In this document: in pieces, positions 16,464 to 23,399 of the stretch | Numbering within the stretch: position 1 is the first letter of the stretch | Layout of the letters: each line of letters opens with the position of its first letter | Assembly (NCBI GenBank): GCA_963699345.1 | Contig: CAVOTL010000003.1 | Span: 186,001 to 250,000, forward strand | Length of the DNA stretch: 64,000 nucleotides | Direction: 5' to 3' | Origin: Bog-756 sp963699345 | Lineage (GTDB): Bacteria; Actinomycetota; Acidimicrobiia; Acidimicrobiales; RAAP-2 | Translations under genes and position numbers: made by a program | Notes under the pieces: generated by a model | Told to the model about the DNA's origin: nothing | Databases searched by the model: none | What the model saw: only the letters and a program-made list of their open reading frames with translations

Positions 16464-16499
16464 GATGTCCTGACCTGCGGGAAAACAGGCCAGGACATC
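16464..16499 (+). terminator. Strong hairpin after the disulfide-oxidoreductase
   Basis: A 9-bp stem (GATGTCCTG with CAGGACATC), one A/C mismatch, 4 more pairs (CCTG/CAGG) and an 8-base loop lie 47 bases after the stop. There is no T-run, as is common in high-GC actinobacteria. Confidence 0.6.
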
Positions 16500-16636
16500 G
16501 TGGCTGCAGCGTAACCCACGGCACCGGCGACCAACCGCCCGCCTGCCGGCGCGCGGCCGAGGGCGCTACTCTGCGCCTGGGTCCGGCCCACGTCGTGGGA
16601 TCTGTCGGTACCCTCGGGGGAGGTCGGGAACGCATC

Positions 16637-18094
16637 GTGGACTACCGCAGCGCGAGCATCGCGAGCCGATGGGGCGCCGTCCTCCTCGTCGTCGCCGGCA
16701 CCCTGGCCGCCTGTGGCGGCACGGCCAGCTCGTCTCCGACGACCACGGTGGTCACACCGGCCGCCTGGCGGGCGGCCGTGTTCAGCGCGCCGCCCGACAC
16801 CGGGACCATCATCGACCCCGAGACCGCCAACTCCACCGATCTGGCCGCCCACGGCTACGAGGAGCTGGAGTACTTCGCCTCCGGCACCGCCTATTCGTTC
16901 ACCGGCCGTTCGATGCCCTCCGACGGGAAGTGGGCCATCGCCGTGGCGGGATCGGCGCCCTACCGGACGCGCATCATCGTGCGGCGCCCGATCGACCCGA
17001 GCGCGTTCGACGGGAACGTCGTCGTCGAGTGGATGAACGTCTCCGCCGGTGAGTCCGCCCCCGACTGGGACTACCTCGATCCGGCCCTCATGGACTCGGG
17101 TGCGGCCTATGTGGCGGTGTCCGCCCAGGCGCTCGCCGTCGACGGCGAGAAGGCGATCCTCAGCTCGGGGAGGATCGCCGGCCTGTCCCAGAAGGAACCG
17201 GCGCGGTACGGGAGCCTGCACCACCCCGGCGACCAGTACTCGCTGGACATGTTCGCCCAGATCGGCCGGGCGCTCAGGACCTCCGACCCGTCGGTCCTCG
17301 GAGGACTGCGACCGTCGCACGTGGTGGCCGTCGGCGAGTCCCAGTCGGCGTTCTACCTCACCACCTATGCCGACGCCATCCAGCCCCTCGACCACGTGTA
17401 CCAGGGCATCTTCATCCACTCCCGGGGAGGCGGTGCTGTTCCCCTCGACGGGGGCAACCGCACCTCGGCGGTCCACGGCGACATCCGCATCCGCACCGAT
17501 CTCGGCGTTCCGGTCTTCATGTTCGAGACCCAGACGGACCTCATCCAACTCGGCTACGCGGCGGCCCAGCAACCGAACACCCCGATGATCCGGACGTGGG
17601 AGGTGGCGGGAACGTCCCACGCCGACGCCTTCGAGGTGGGGCCGGCCGCCGACCTCATCGGATGCACCACTCCGGTCAATTCGGGACCCCAGCACCAGGT
17701 GGCGCAAGCGGCGTTCGTCGCCTTCCTGCGCTGGGTGGACGACGGGGCGCAGCCACCCTCGCCGAAGCCGTTCGCACTGTCGTCCACCGACCCGGCGAAG
17801 CTGGCCCTCGACGCCCACGGGAACGTCGTGGGCGGTGTCCGCACCCCGGCCGTCGACGTGCCGGTGGCCACGTTGAGCGGCGCGCCACCCGAGCACGCCA
17901 GCGAACTCTGTGGCCTGTTCGGTTCCACCGTCCCGTTCGATGCACAGACGCTGGTGGCGCTCTACGGGTCGCCGGCCGGCTACCTCGCCGCCTACACCAC
18001 CGACCTGGACCGGGCCATCGCCGCCGGGTATGTGCTCCCCGCGGACCGGGCACCGCTCCTGGCCCAGGCGGGGCAGGTGTCGTTCCCCTCCTGA
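16637..18094 (+). CDS. Exported alpha/beta-hydrolase-domain lipoprotein (Abhydrolase_10-like)
   Basis: The 485-aa product from the GTG at 16637 has a lipoprotein signal (VAGTLAACGG). The mature part has FDGNVVVEWMNVSAG, SQKEPARYGSLHHPGDQYSL, the nucleophile elbow VVAVGESQSAFYLTTYADA (GESQS) and WEVAGTSHADAFEV, where the His of SHAD is a likely catalytic His. This is the pattern of the large, poorly characterised alpha/beta-hydrolase family found with steroid and terpene catabolism genes in actinobacteria. The start is supported by the signal peptide; GGGGGAGG lies further upstream. The acyl-CoA dehydrogenase starts 6 bases after the stop, so they form an operon. Confidence 0.82.
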   Translation: MDYRSASIASRWGAVLLVVAGTLAACGGTASSSPTTTVVTPAAWRAAVFSAPPDTGTIIDPETANSTDLAAHGYEELEYFASGTAYSFTGRSMPSDGKWAIAVAGSAPYRTRIIVRRPIDPSAFDGNVVVEWMNVSAGESAPDWDYLDPALMDSGAAYVAVSAQALAVDGEKAILSSGRIAGLSQKEPARYGSLHHPGDQYSLDMFAQIGRALRTSDPSVLGGLRPSHVVAVGESQSAFYLTTYADAIQPLDHVYQGIFIHSRGGGAVPLDGGNRTSAVHGDIRIRTDLGVPVFMFETQTDLIQLGYAAAQQPNTPMIRTWEVAGTSHADAFEVGPAADLIGCTTPVNSGPQHQVAQAAFVAFLRWVDDGAQPPSPKPFALSSTDPAKLALDAHGNVVGGVRTPAVDVPVATLSGAPPEHASELCGLFGSTVPFDAQTLVALYGSPAGYLAAYTTDLDRAIAAGYVLPADRAPLLAQAGQVSFPS

Positions 18095-18100
18095 TCCGCA

Positions 18101-19327
18101 GTGGACTTCGACGACACCCCGGAAGAAGCGGCCGTCCGGACCTCGGTGCGCGACTGGCTGCAACGCAACGCCGTCCGACGCGGGGCGGCGGCGGGGCGCC
18201 GCTGGCGCGACCCGTCACCCGCCGCCCAGCTCGCCCACGTGCGCGCCTGCCAGGCGTGGCAACGGAAGCTGTTCGACGGTGGCTGGGCCGGCGTCACGTG
18301 GCCCACCGAGTACGGGGGGCGGGGCGGCACGGCCATCGAGCAGGCGATCGTCAACCAGGAGATGGCCCGGTTCGAGGTCGGTGGCGGGGCGTTGTCGGTG
18401 GGAGTCGGCATGGTCGGTCCGACGTTGCTGGCGTGGGGCACCGACGAACAGAAGTCCGATCATCTGCGGGCGATCCTCCGGGGCGACGAGGTGTGGTGCC
18501 AGCTGTTCAGCGAACCCGGGGCCGGCTCGGACCTCGCCGGTCTCCGCTCCCGGGCCGAACCCGACGGGGACACCTGGGTGGTCAACGGGCAGAAGGTGTG
18601 GACGTCGCTCGCCCACCACAGCGACTGGGCCATCCTGCTGGCCCGGACCGATCCCGACCGACCGAAGCACCGGGGCATCACGTTCTTCCTGGTGGCCATG
18701 GACAGCCCCGGCATCGACGTCCGGCCGCTCCGCCAGATCGACGGGGTCGCCCACTTCAACGAGGTGTTCCTCACCGACGTCCGGATCCCGCGGACCCAGG
18801 TCGTCGGCCCGGTCCACGGTGGATGGCGGGTCGCCCACGCCACGCTCCAGAGCGAGCGCTCCCTGATCGGCGGAGGGGAAGGAGTCCGCTTCGATGACCT
18901 GCGTGCCCTCGCCCGGGCCACCGGGCGCTCGGAGGATCCGGTCCTGCGCCAGGAGCTGGCCCGGGCCTACACCCGGTTCGAACTCCTGCGGTTCCTCGGT
19001 CTCCGGGTCCGGACGGCCCTCAGTCACGGCAGCGCGCCGGGGGCCGAGACCTCGGTCATGAAGCTCCTCTTCTCGGAACACACCGCCGCCCTCTGCGACC
19101 TGGCCCTGTCGCTCGACGGACCGTCGGGGATGCTCCGAGGCGACGCCGCTCCCGACCGCGGGTTCTGGCAGCAGGAGTTCCTGTCCCAGTGGACCGTCCG
19201 CATCGGGGGCGGCACCGATCAGGTCCAACGGAACATCATCGGCGAGCGCGTGCTCGGCCTGCCCCGGGAACCCGATCCCGGCCGCACCGAGCCGTTCCGT
19301 CCTCCGCCCGACGGTCCGACCTCCTGA
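18101..19327 (+). CDS. Acyl-CoA dehydrogenase
   Basis: The 408-aa protein starts at a GTG 6 bases after the lipoprotein gene. Features: WAGVTWPTEYGGRGGTAIEQ (N-terminal domain), QLFSEPGAGSDLAGLRSRAE (ACAD signature 1), VNGQKVWTSLAHHSDWAILL (FAD-contacting strand) and FLSQWTVRIGGGTDQVQRNI (signature 2, GGTxQVQrNII), which here reads RIGGGTDQVQRNIIGERVLG. It should bind FAD and oxidise an acyl-CoA at the alpha-beta bond, passing electrons to ETF. The substrate is unknown; nearby ligase and amidohydrolase genes suggest a ring or branched compound, by inference. Confidence 0.93.
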   Translation: MDFDDTPEEAAVRTSVRDWLQRNAVRRGAAAGRRWRDPSPAAQLAHVRACQAWQRKLFDGGWAGVTWPTEYGGRGGTAIEQAIVNQEMARFEVGGGALSVGVGMVGPTLLAWGTDEQKSDHLRAILRGDEVWCQLFSEPGAGSDLAGLRSRAEPDGDTWVVNGQKVWTSLAHHSDWAILLARTDPDRPKHRGITFFLVAMDSPGIDVRPLRQIDGVAHFNEVFLTDVRIPRTQVVGPVHGGWRVAHATLQSERSLIGGGEGVRFDDLRALARATGRSEDPVLRQELARAYTRFELLRFLGLRVRTALSHGSAPGAETSVMKLLFSEHTAALCDLALSLDGPSGMLRGDAAPDRGFWQQEFLSQWTVRIGGGTDQVQRNIIGERVLGLPREPDPGRTEPFRPPPDGPTS

Positions 19328-19362
19328 GGCACGCGGGCCGGAGCCGCCCCGTCCGCCTCAGG
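19323..19362. terminator. Bidirectional hairpin embracing two stop codons
   Basis: CCTGAGGC (19323-19330) and GCCTCAGG (19355-19362) are perfect 8-bp arms around a 24-base GC-rich loop. The left arm contains the TGA of the acyl-CoA dehydrogenase and the right arm the stop of the convergent SRPBCC gene, so the hairpin punctuates both transcripts. Confidence 0.6.
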
Positions 19363-19849
19363 CCGGATCGCCCTCCGATGCGTGCAGCTCCGCCAGCGAC
19401 CGCACGAGGGACGCTTCGATGAGCGCGTCATTGCCGTGGGAGATGGCGACGTGCACGCGGCGTTCGAGGAGCCGCCGCATCAACGGGTTGAACACCTCGT
19501 ACGTCTCGCGGAAGTGGACCCGGGTCCTCCCCCCGCCCAGATCCTCCAGTCGGGTGCCACCCGAGGCGCGTGACCACAGGGGTTTGCCCACCGCGTCGTA
19601 CCGCCACGACACCGGGCGCCGGGCCTCGGTGATCCACTCCCAGGACTGGGCCCGCCCCCCGGAGAGCAGGTACCGGGGAACGGGAAAGCAGCAGTGGCGG
19701 ACCAGCCCGTTGCCGTCGTCGTCCCCGGGGTGCAGGACCTCGATGGTGACCGCGTCCGATGTGAACCCGGCCCGCATCCGTCGCCATCTGATGTCCCAGA
19801 CCTCCTCGGGCGTGCCGTCGACCACGAACTCGAAGGTGTGTACCTGCAC
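19358..19849 (-). CDS. SRPBCC-family (START/polyketide-cyclase-like) protein
   Basis: The 163-aa protein starts VHTFEFVVDGTPEEVWDIRW, the typical SRPBCC opening strand and helix. It continues with LSGGRAQSWEWITEARRP and a long C-terminal helix (PLMRRLLERRVHVAISHGND) closing the hydrophobic cavity. SRPBCC proteins bind lipophilic ligands or catalyse aromatic ring chemistry. The gene is last in a minus-strand run (amidohydrolase, acyl-CoA ligase, SRPBCC), 61 bases after the ligase stop, so a ligand from the same pathway is likely. The start is GTG 19849; GGGAG is upstream at a long spacing. Confidence 0.8.
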   Translation of the reverse strand: MQVHTFEFVVDGTPEEVWDIRWRRMRAGFTSDAVTIEVLHPGDDDGNGLVRHCCFPVPRYLLSGGRAQSWEWITEARRPVSWRYDAVGKPLWSRASGGTRLEDLGGGRTRVHFRETYEVFNPLMRRLLERRVHVAISHGNDALIEASLVRSLAELHASEGDPA

Positions 19850-19910
19850 GATGCTGGCTCCCGTCTCTCCCTAACCGGACCGGACCGCTACCGGTCCCGA
19901 CGCGCCCCGG

Positions 19911-21452
19911 TCATCGGCCGGAGTTCCCGTCGGACGGACCGGGACCCGCGACCAACCGCGATTTGATGACCTTCCCGGACGCGTTCCGGGGAAGTTCGTC
20001 CACGACCACCAGGCGACGGGGGACCTTGTAGTCGGCCAGCGTCGAGCGGGCGAATTCGACGATCCCCTCCACGGTGGCTCCCGAGCCCGGTCGCAGCACC
20101 ACCCAGGCGGCGACGTCCTCCCCCAGCACGTCATGGGGGACGCCCGCCACCGCGGCCTCGACCACCTCCGGGTGAGCCTGGAGGGTCGCCTCCACGTCGT
20201 CGGCGTAGACGTTCATCCCCCCGCGGACGATCATCTCCTTCCTGCGACCCACGATGAAGAGGTAGCCGTCGGCGTCGAGGTGGCCGAGGTCTCCCGTGTG
20301 GAGCCATCCCCCCGCCCACTGGCGGGCGGTGGCGCCAGGGTCCCGGTAGTACTCGCGGTGTCCTTCCGGGTTGCGGGTCAGGACCTCACCCACCTCGCCG
20401 ACGGCACACTCGCCTCCGGCGTCATCGACGATCTTCACCTCGACGGGTGGTGTCGGGCGCCCCACGGCCCCGGGCCGGGTCCGGGCCGCCTGGGGATCCA
20501 TGGTGAAGGTAGCGTGTCCCCCCTCGGTCATGCCGTAGCTGTTGAGGACGTCGGCCCCCGGAAGCTTGGCCTGCAGGGTCTCGAGCGTGCGGGGAGCCAG
20601 GGGGGCGCTGCCCAGGATGAGCTTGCGCAGGCTGGTGAGGTCGGCCGAGGCGAACGCCGGATGGTGGATCAGCAGTTGGGCCATGGCCGGCACCACGAAG
20701 GCGATCTCCGGCCGCTCGAGTTCCACGATCCCGAGCCAGCGCCGGGCGTCGAAGGTCGGCAGGTGGAGCACCGTCATCCCGGACTTCATCGGGTTGTGGA
20801 TGAACCCCAGTCCGGCGAAGGTGAAGACCGGGGAGGCGGTCAACCATCCGGCGCCCCGCCATACCGGCCGCTGATTGGGGATCCGGGCCACCTGGCCGTG
20901 CCGGACGGCCACCCCCTTCGGCCGGCCGGTGGTGCCGGAGGTGTACATGATGTCGGCCAGGTCGTCCCCGTCCACGGGAGACTGGATGGGCGAGTCGTCG
21001 TCGCCCGCCACATCGTCGAGGCCGACGGTCCCGTCGACGGCCGGGGCGCCCACCGCCACCACCAGGGACAGGGTGGGGACGGTGCCGACGAGCGGAGCCA
21101 GGAAGTGGCCGTAGGAGCGGCTGGCCACCACGGCGGTCGCCTCGGCGTGCTCCAGGATGCCCTGGACCTCGGGAGGTGAGAGGCGGTTGTTGAGCGGAAC
21201 GGCGACCGCGCCCGCTTTGTGGACGGCGCTGTACGTCACGATCCAGTGGAGGATGTCGCCGGCCTCCATGAGGATGGCCACCCGCTCACCCCGGGCGACC
21301 CCCCGGTCGGCGAGCCCTCGGGCGAGCCGGTTCGATCGCCGTTCCCAGCGGTCGAAGGTGATGGAGGTGTCGTCGCCGACGTTGCGATAGGCGGTCTCGT
21401 CGGGGTAGGCCGCCGCCATGATCCGCAGCTGGTCGGTGAGGAGACCGGTCAC
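19911..21452 (-). CDS. Acyl-CoA synthetase / AMP-dependent ligase
   Basis: The 513-aa ANL-superfamily enzyme has the P-loop motif YTSGTTGRPKGV, motif LNSYGMTEGGHATF (A5), LHTGDLGHLDADGYLFIVGR (A7-A8 hinge, GD and RRKEM) and the catalytic Lys near the C-terminus, PRNASGKVIKSRL (A10). It activates a carboxylate through acyl-AMP to acyl-CoA in the cytosol. The GTG at 21452 is the first sensible start after the amidohydrolase stop (37-base gap); longer frames upstream run through the neighbouring gene. Fatty, aromatic or steroid-derived acids are all possible substrates. Confidence 0.92.
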   Translation of the reverse strand: MTGLLTDQLRIMAAAYPDETAYRNVGDDTSITFDRWERRSNRLARGLADRGVARGERVAILMEAGDILHWIVTYSAVHKAGAVAVPLNNRLSPPEVQGILEHAEATAVVASRSYGHFLAPLVGTVPTLSLVVAVGAPAVDGTVGLDDVAGDDDSPIQSPVDGDDLADIMYTSGTTGRPKGVAVRHGQVARIPNQRPVWRGAGWLTASPVFTFAGLGFIHNPMKSGMTVLHLPTFDARRWLGIVELERPEIAFVVPAMAQLLIHHPAFASADLTSLRKLILGSAPLAPRTLETLQAKLPGADVLNSYGMTEGGHATFTMDPQAARTRPGAVGRPTPPVEVKIVDDAGGECAVGEVGEVLTRNPEGHREYYRDPGATARQWAGGWLHTGDLGHLDADGYLFIVGRRKEMIVRGGMNVYADDVEATLQAHPEVVEAAVAGVPHDVLGEDVAAWVVLRPGSGATVEGIVEFARSTLADYKVPRRLVVVDELPRNASGKVIKSRLVAGPGPSDGNSGR

Positions 21453-21489
21453 GGTCCCGGCCGCCCGTCTCCCGTCCCGGACACGCCGG

Positions 21490-22854
21490 TCAGGACCCGG
21501 TTCCCGAGACCGAGGCCAGGGGCACGGGTCGGGCCAGGCTCCAACTGAACGTCTCGGGGATGTCCTCCCGGCTGATCGGCCGGGAGAGGTCGGCCACCGT
21601 GGGGCCGACCCGGTCGGCCACCCCCTGGAGCTGCGCCTCGTCGAAGCCGAACACGCGACAGGCGTTGGCGCCGAGGATCCGGCGGACGTCCGGTTCGGGC
21701 AGTCCCCCGAACACGTGACGCAGGACCAGGCGGTGCACGGGGGCGGCCCCCTCCAGATGGGGGTAGTCGGCACCCCACATGAGCCGGTCCAGGCCGATCT
21801 CCTGGCGCCGCTCGGCGTCGGCACGCTGCATCAGCGACCCCCCCAGGAAGACGTGACGGTCCACGTACTCCGACGGGCGCATCGAGAGGTACGAGCGCAC
21901 CGGTGCCCCACCGTGGGTGTCGAAGAAGGACTCCATGTCCCGCACCAGCGACGGTAGCCACTGCACCCCGTTCTCCGTGACCACCACCCGCAGGTCGGGA
22001 TGGCGGTCGAAGACACCTCCGAAGATCAGGAACCACAACGGGCGTCGGGTGAACACGAACGCCTCGTAGAGCCCGAGGAAGCCGCCGTGCTTGTCGTCGT
22101 AGAGCTGCCGGGCGTCGGTGGCCGACCCGGACGCGCCGGTGTGCAGATTGACCACCACGCCATTGGCCTCGCACGCACTCCAGAGTGGGTCGTAGTACTC
22201 GTCGGCGTACCCCGGCAGTCCGGACCGCAGGGTCATGGCGGGCAGCATGACGCCCCCGTGGATGTCGTGATCGCGCGCCCAGCCGATGGCCGTGGTGGCC
22301 GCGTCCATGTCGTGGAGGTCGATGGGGACGCACCCGGTCCGCCGACCCGGCGCCTCCGCCACGAACTCGGCCAGCCACCGGTAGTAGGCCCACAGGGCCG
22401 GCCACACCGGTTCGAGGTTCTTCGTCGTGTGGCTGCCCAGATACATGGCCGGGGACAGGCCGCCGGCGAGCACCGGACCCGGGAACACCACTTCGGCGTG
22501 GATGCCCTGCTCCTCGAGATAGGCGAGCCGGCGGCCATCGGCGCCGGAGGCGAAGACCCACTCCTCGCCGTAGCGTGCCAGCCACGGGGCGGCGGCCCGG
22601 GTGTCCACACCCATGCCCGCCAGTCGTCGGGTGGCCACGGCCCGGACGGCGTCGGCATCGTCGACCTCGCCGGGGTCGACCCCACCGAACCTCGGGATGG
22701 CCACCGACGAGAGGTCCCCGAAGTCCGCCACCGCCGCCCGGTGGGCTGGATCGACGTAGCTGAGGAACTGCTCCAGGGTGTCCGGGGCGGCGTGGGCATC
22801 GGCCGACACCACCACGTAGGGACGTCCCCCGGTCGGGGTGTCACCAACAGCCAT
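21490..22854 (-). CDS. Amidohydrolase_2-family metal-dependent hydrolase/decarboxylase
   Basis: The 454-aa protein begins VVVSADAHAAPDTLEQFLSY, the SADxHxxEP strand supplying the first metal ligands. It has VVVNLHTGASG (His), GGVFDRHPDLRVVVTENGVQ (the family RxPxLrvvxxE-x-g segment) and RLMWGADYPHLEGA (GsDyPH, the metal Asp). This subgroup is common in actinobacterial catabolic clusters beside acyl-CoA ligases and dehydrogenases and often acts on ring-cleavage or carboxylated intermediates. GGGGGAGG lies 9 bases before the ATG. It is first gene of the minus-strand operon with the ligase. The Glu usually after SADxHxxE is replaced (HAAP), so metal binding may differ. Confidence 0.87.
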   Translation of the reverse strand: MAVGDTPTGGRPYVVVSADAHAAPDTLEQFLSYVDPAHRAAVADFGDLSSVAIPRFGGVDPGEVDDADAVRAVATRRLAGMGVDTRAAAPWLARYGEEWVFASGADGRRLAYLEEQGIHAEVVFPGPVLAGGLSPAMYLGSHTTKNLEPVWPALWAYYRWLAEFVAEAPGRRTGCVPIDLHDMDAATTAIGWARDHDIHGGVMLPAMTLRSGLPGYADEYYDPLWSACEANGVVVNLHTGASGSATDARQLYDDKHGGFLGLYEAFVFTRRPLWFLIFGGVFDRHPDLRVVVTENGVQWLPSLVRDMESFFDTHGGAPVRSYLSMRPSEYVDRHVFLGGSLMQRADAERRQEIGLDRLMWGADYPHLEGAAPVHRLVLRHVFGGLPEPDVRRILGANACRVFGFDEAQLQGVADRVGPTVADLSRPISREDIPETFSWSLARPVPLASVSGTGS

Positions 22855-22955
22855 CCGACTCGCCTCCCCCGGCTCGTCCCTCCCGGCCCGGCTCCCCCCG
22901 CCGGCCGATCATCCGCAGACTACTGCGCCGTCCCGCCGGACGGCGGACCGGACGC

Positions 22956-22961
22956 TACGGT
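22956..22961 (+). promoter_or_regulatory. -10 element of leaderless SnoaL-like gene
   Basis: TACGGT, then GGGTCG, then the ATG at 22968; no Shine-Dalgarno. Confidence 0.45.
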
Positions 22962-22967
22962 GGGTCG

Positions 22968-23348
22968 ATGGACTGGTCGGCGTGGGCGGAGCGTCTCGAG
23001 CACGCACTCGGTCCCGACGGAGACTTCCCGTCCTTCTTCGCCCCGGGTGCCCTGTTCAGCGACCCGGTGAACGAGCCCACCGCCGACCTGGCCGCCATCG
23101 AGGAGATGACCCAGGCGTCGTTCCCCGACTGGCGACAGGAGATCACCTGGGTGCACGGTGACGACACGGCCGGGGCCTTCGAGTGGATCGGGCGGGGGAC
23201 CCTCGGGGGCACCATCCCCATCGAACTGCACGGGTGCACGGTGGTCGATGTCGACCCCGACGGCCTGGTCACCCGCTGGCGCGACTACTTCGACCTCCAC
23301 CAGATCGACACCCAGATCGCCGCCCACCCGGCGCCGACGACCGACTGA
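22968..23348 (+). CDS. SnoaL-like / NTF2-fold protein
   Basis: The 126-aa protein matches the SnoaL-like cone fold: FFAPGALFSDPVNEPTADLA (DPV metal-like corner), MTQASFPDWRQEITWVHGDD and GLVTRWRDYFDLHQI, the final strand-helix typical of this family. Members are small hydratases, cyclases or isomerases, or bind hydrophobic ligands. It is divergent from the amidohydrolase operon over a 113-base gap and may belong to the same pathway. TACGGT 6 bases before the ATG suggests a leaderless transcript. Confidence 0.82.
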   Translation: MDWSAWAERLEHALGPDGDFPSFFAPGALFSDPVNEPTADLAAIEEMTQASFPDWRQEITWVHGDDTAGAFEWIGRGTLGGTIPIELHGCTVVDVDPDGLVTRWRDYFDLHQIDTQIAAHPAPTTD

Positions 23349-23357
23349 CCGGGCCGT

Positions 23358-23386
23358 CCCGGTGAGTCGGTCGGCACCTCACCGGG
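23358..23386. terminator. Bidirectional hairpin between SnoaL-like and S53 genes
   Basis: CCCGGTGAG and CTCACCGGG form a perfect 9-bp stem with an 11-base loop, midway between two convergent stop codons (23348 and 23400). Confidence 0.6.
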
Positions 23387-23399
23387 GGCGCCGGCGGCG

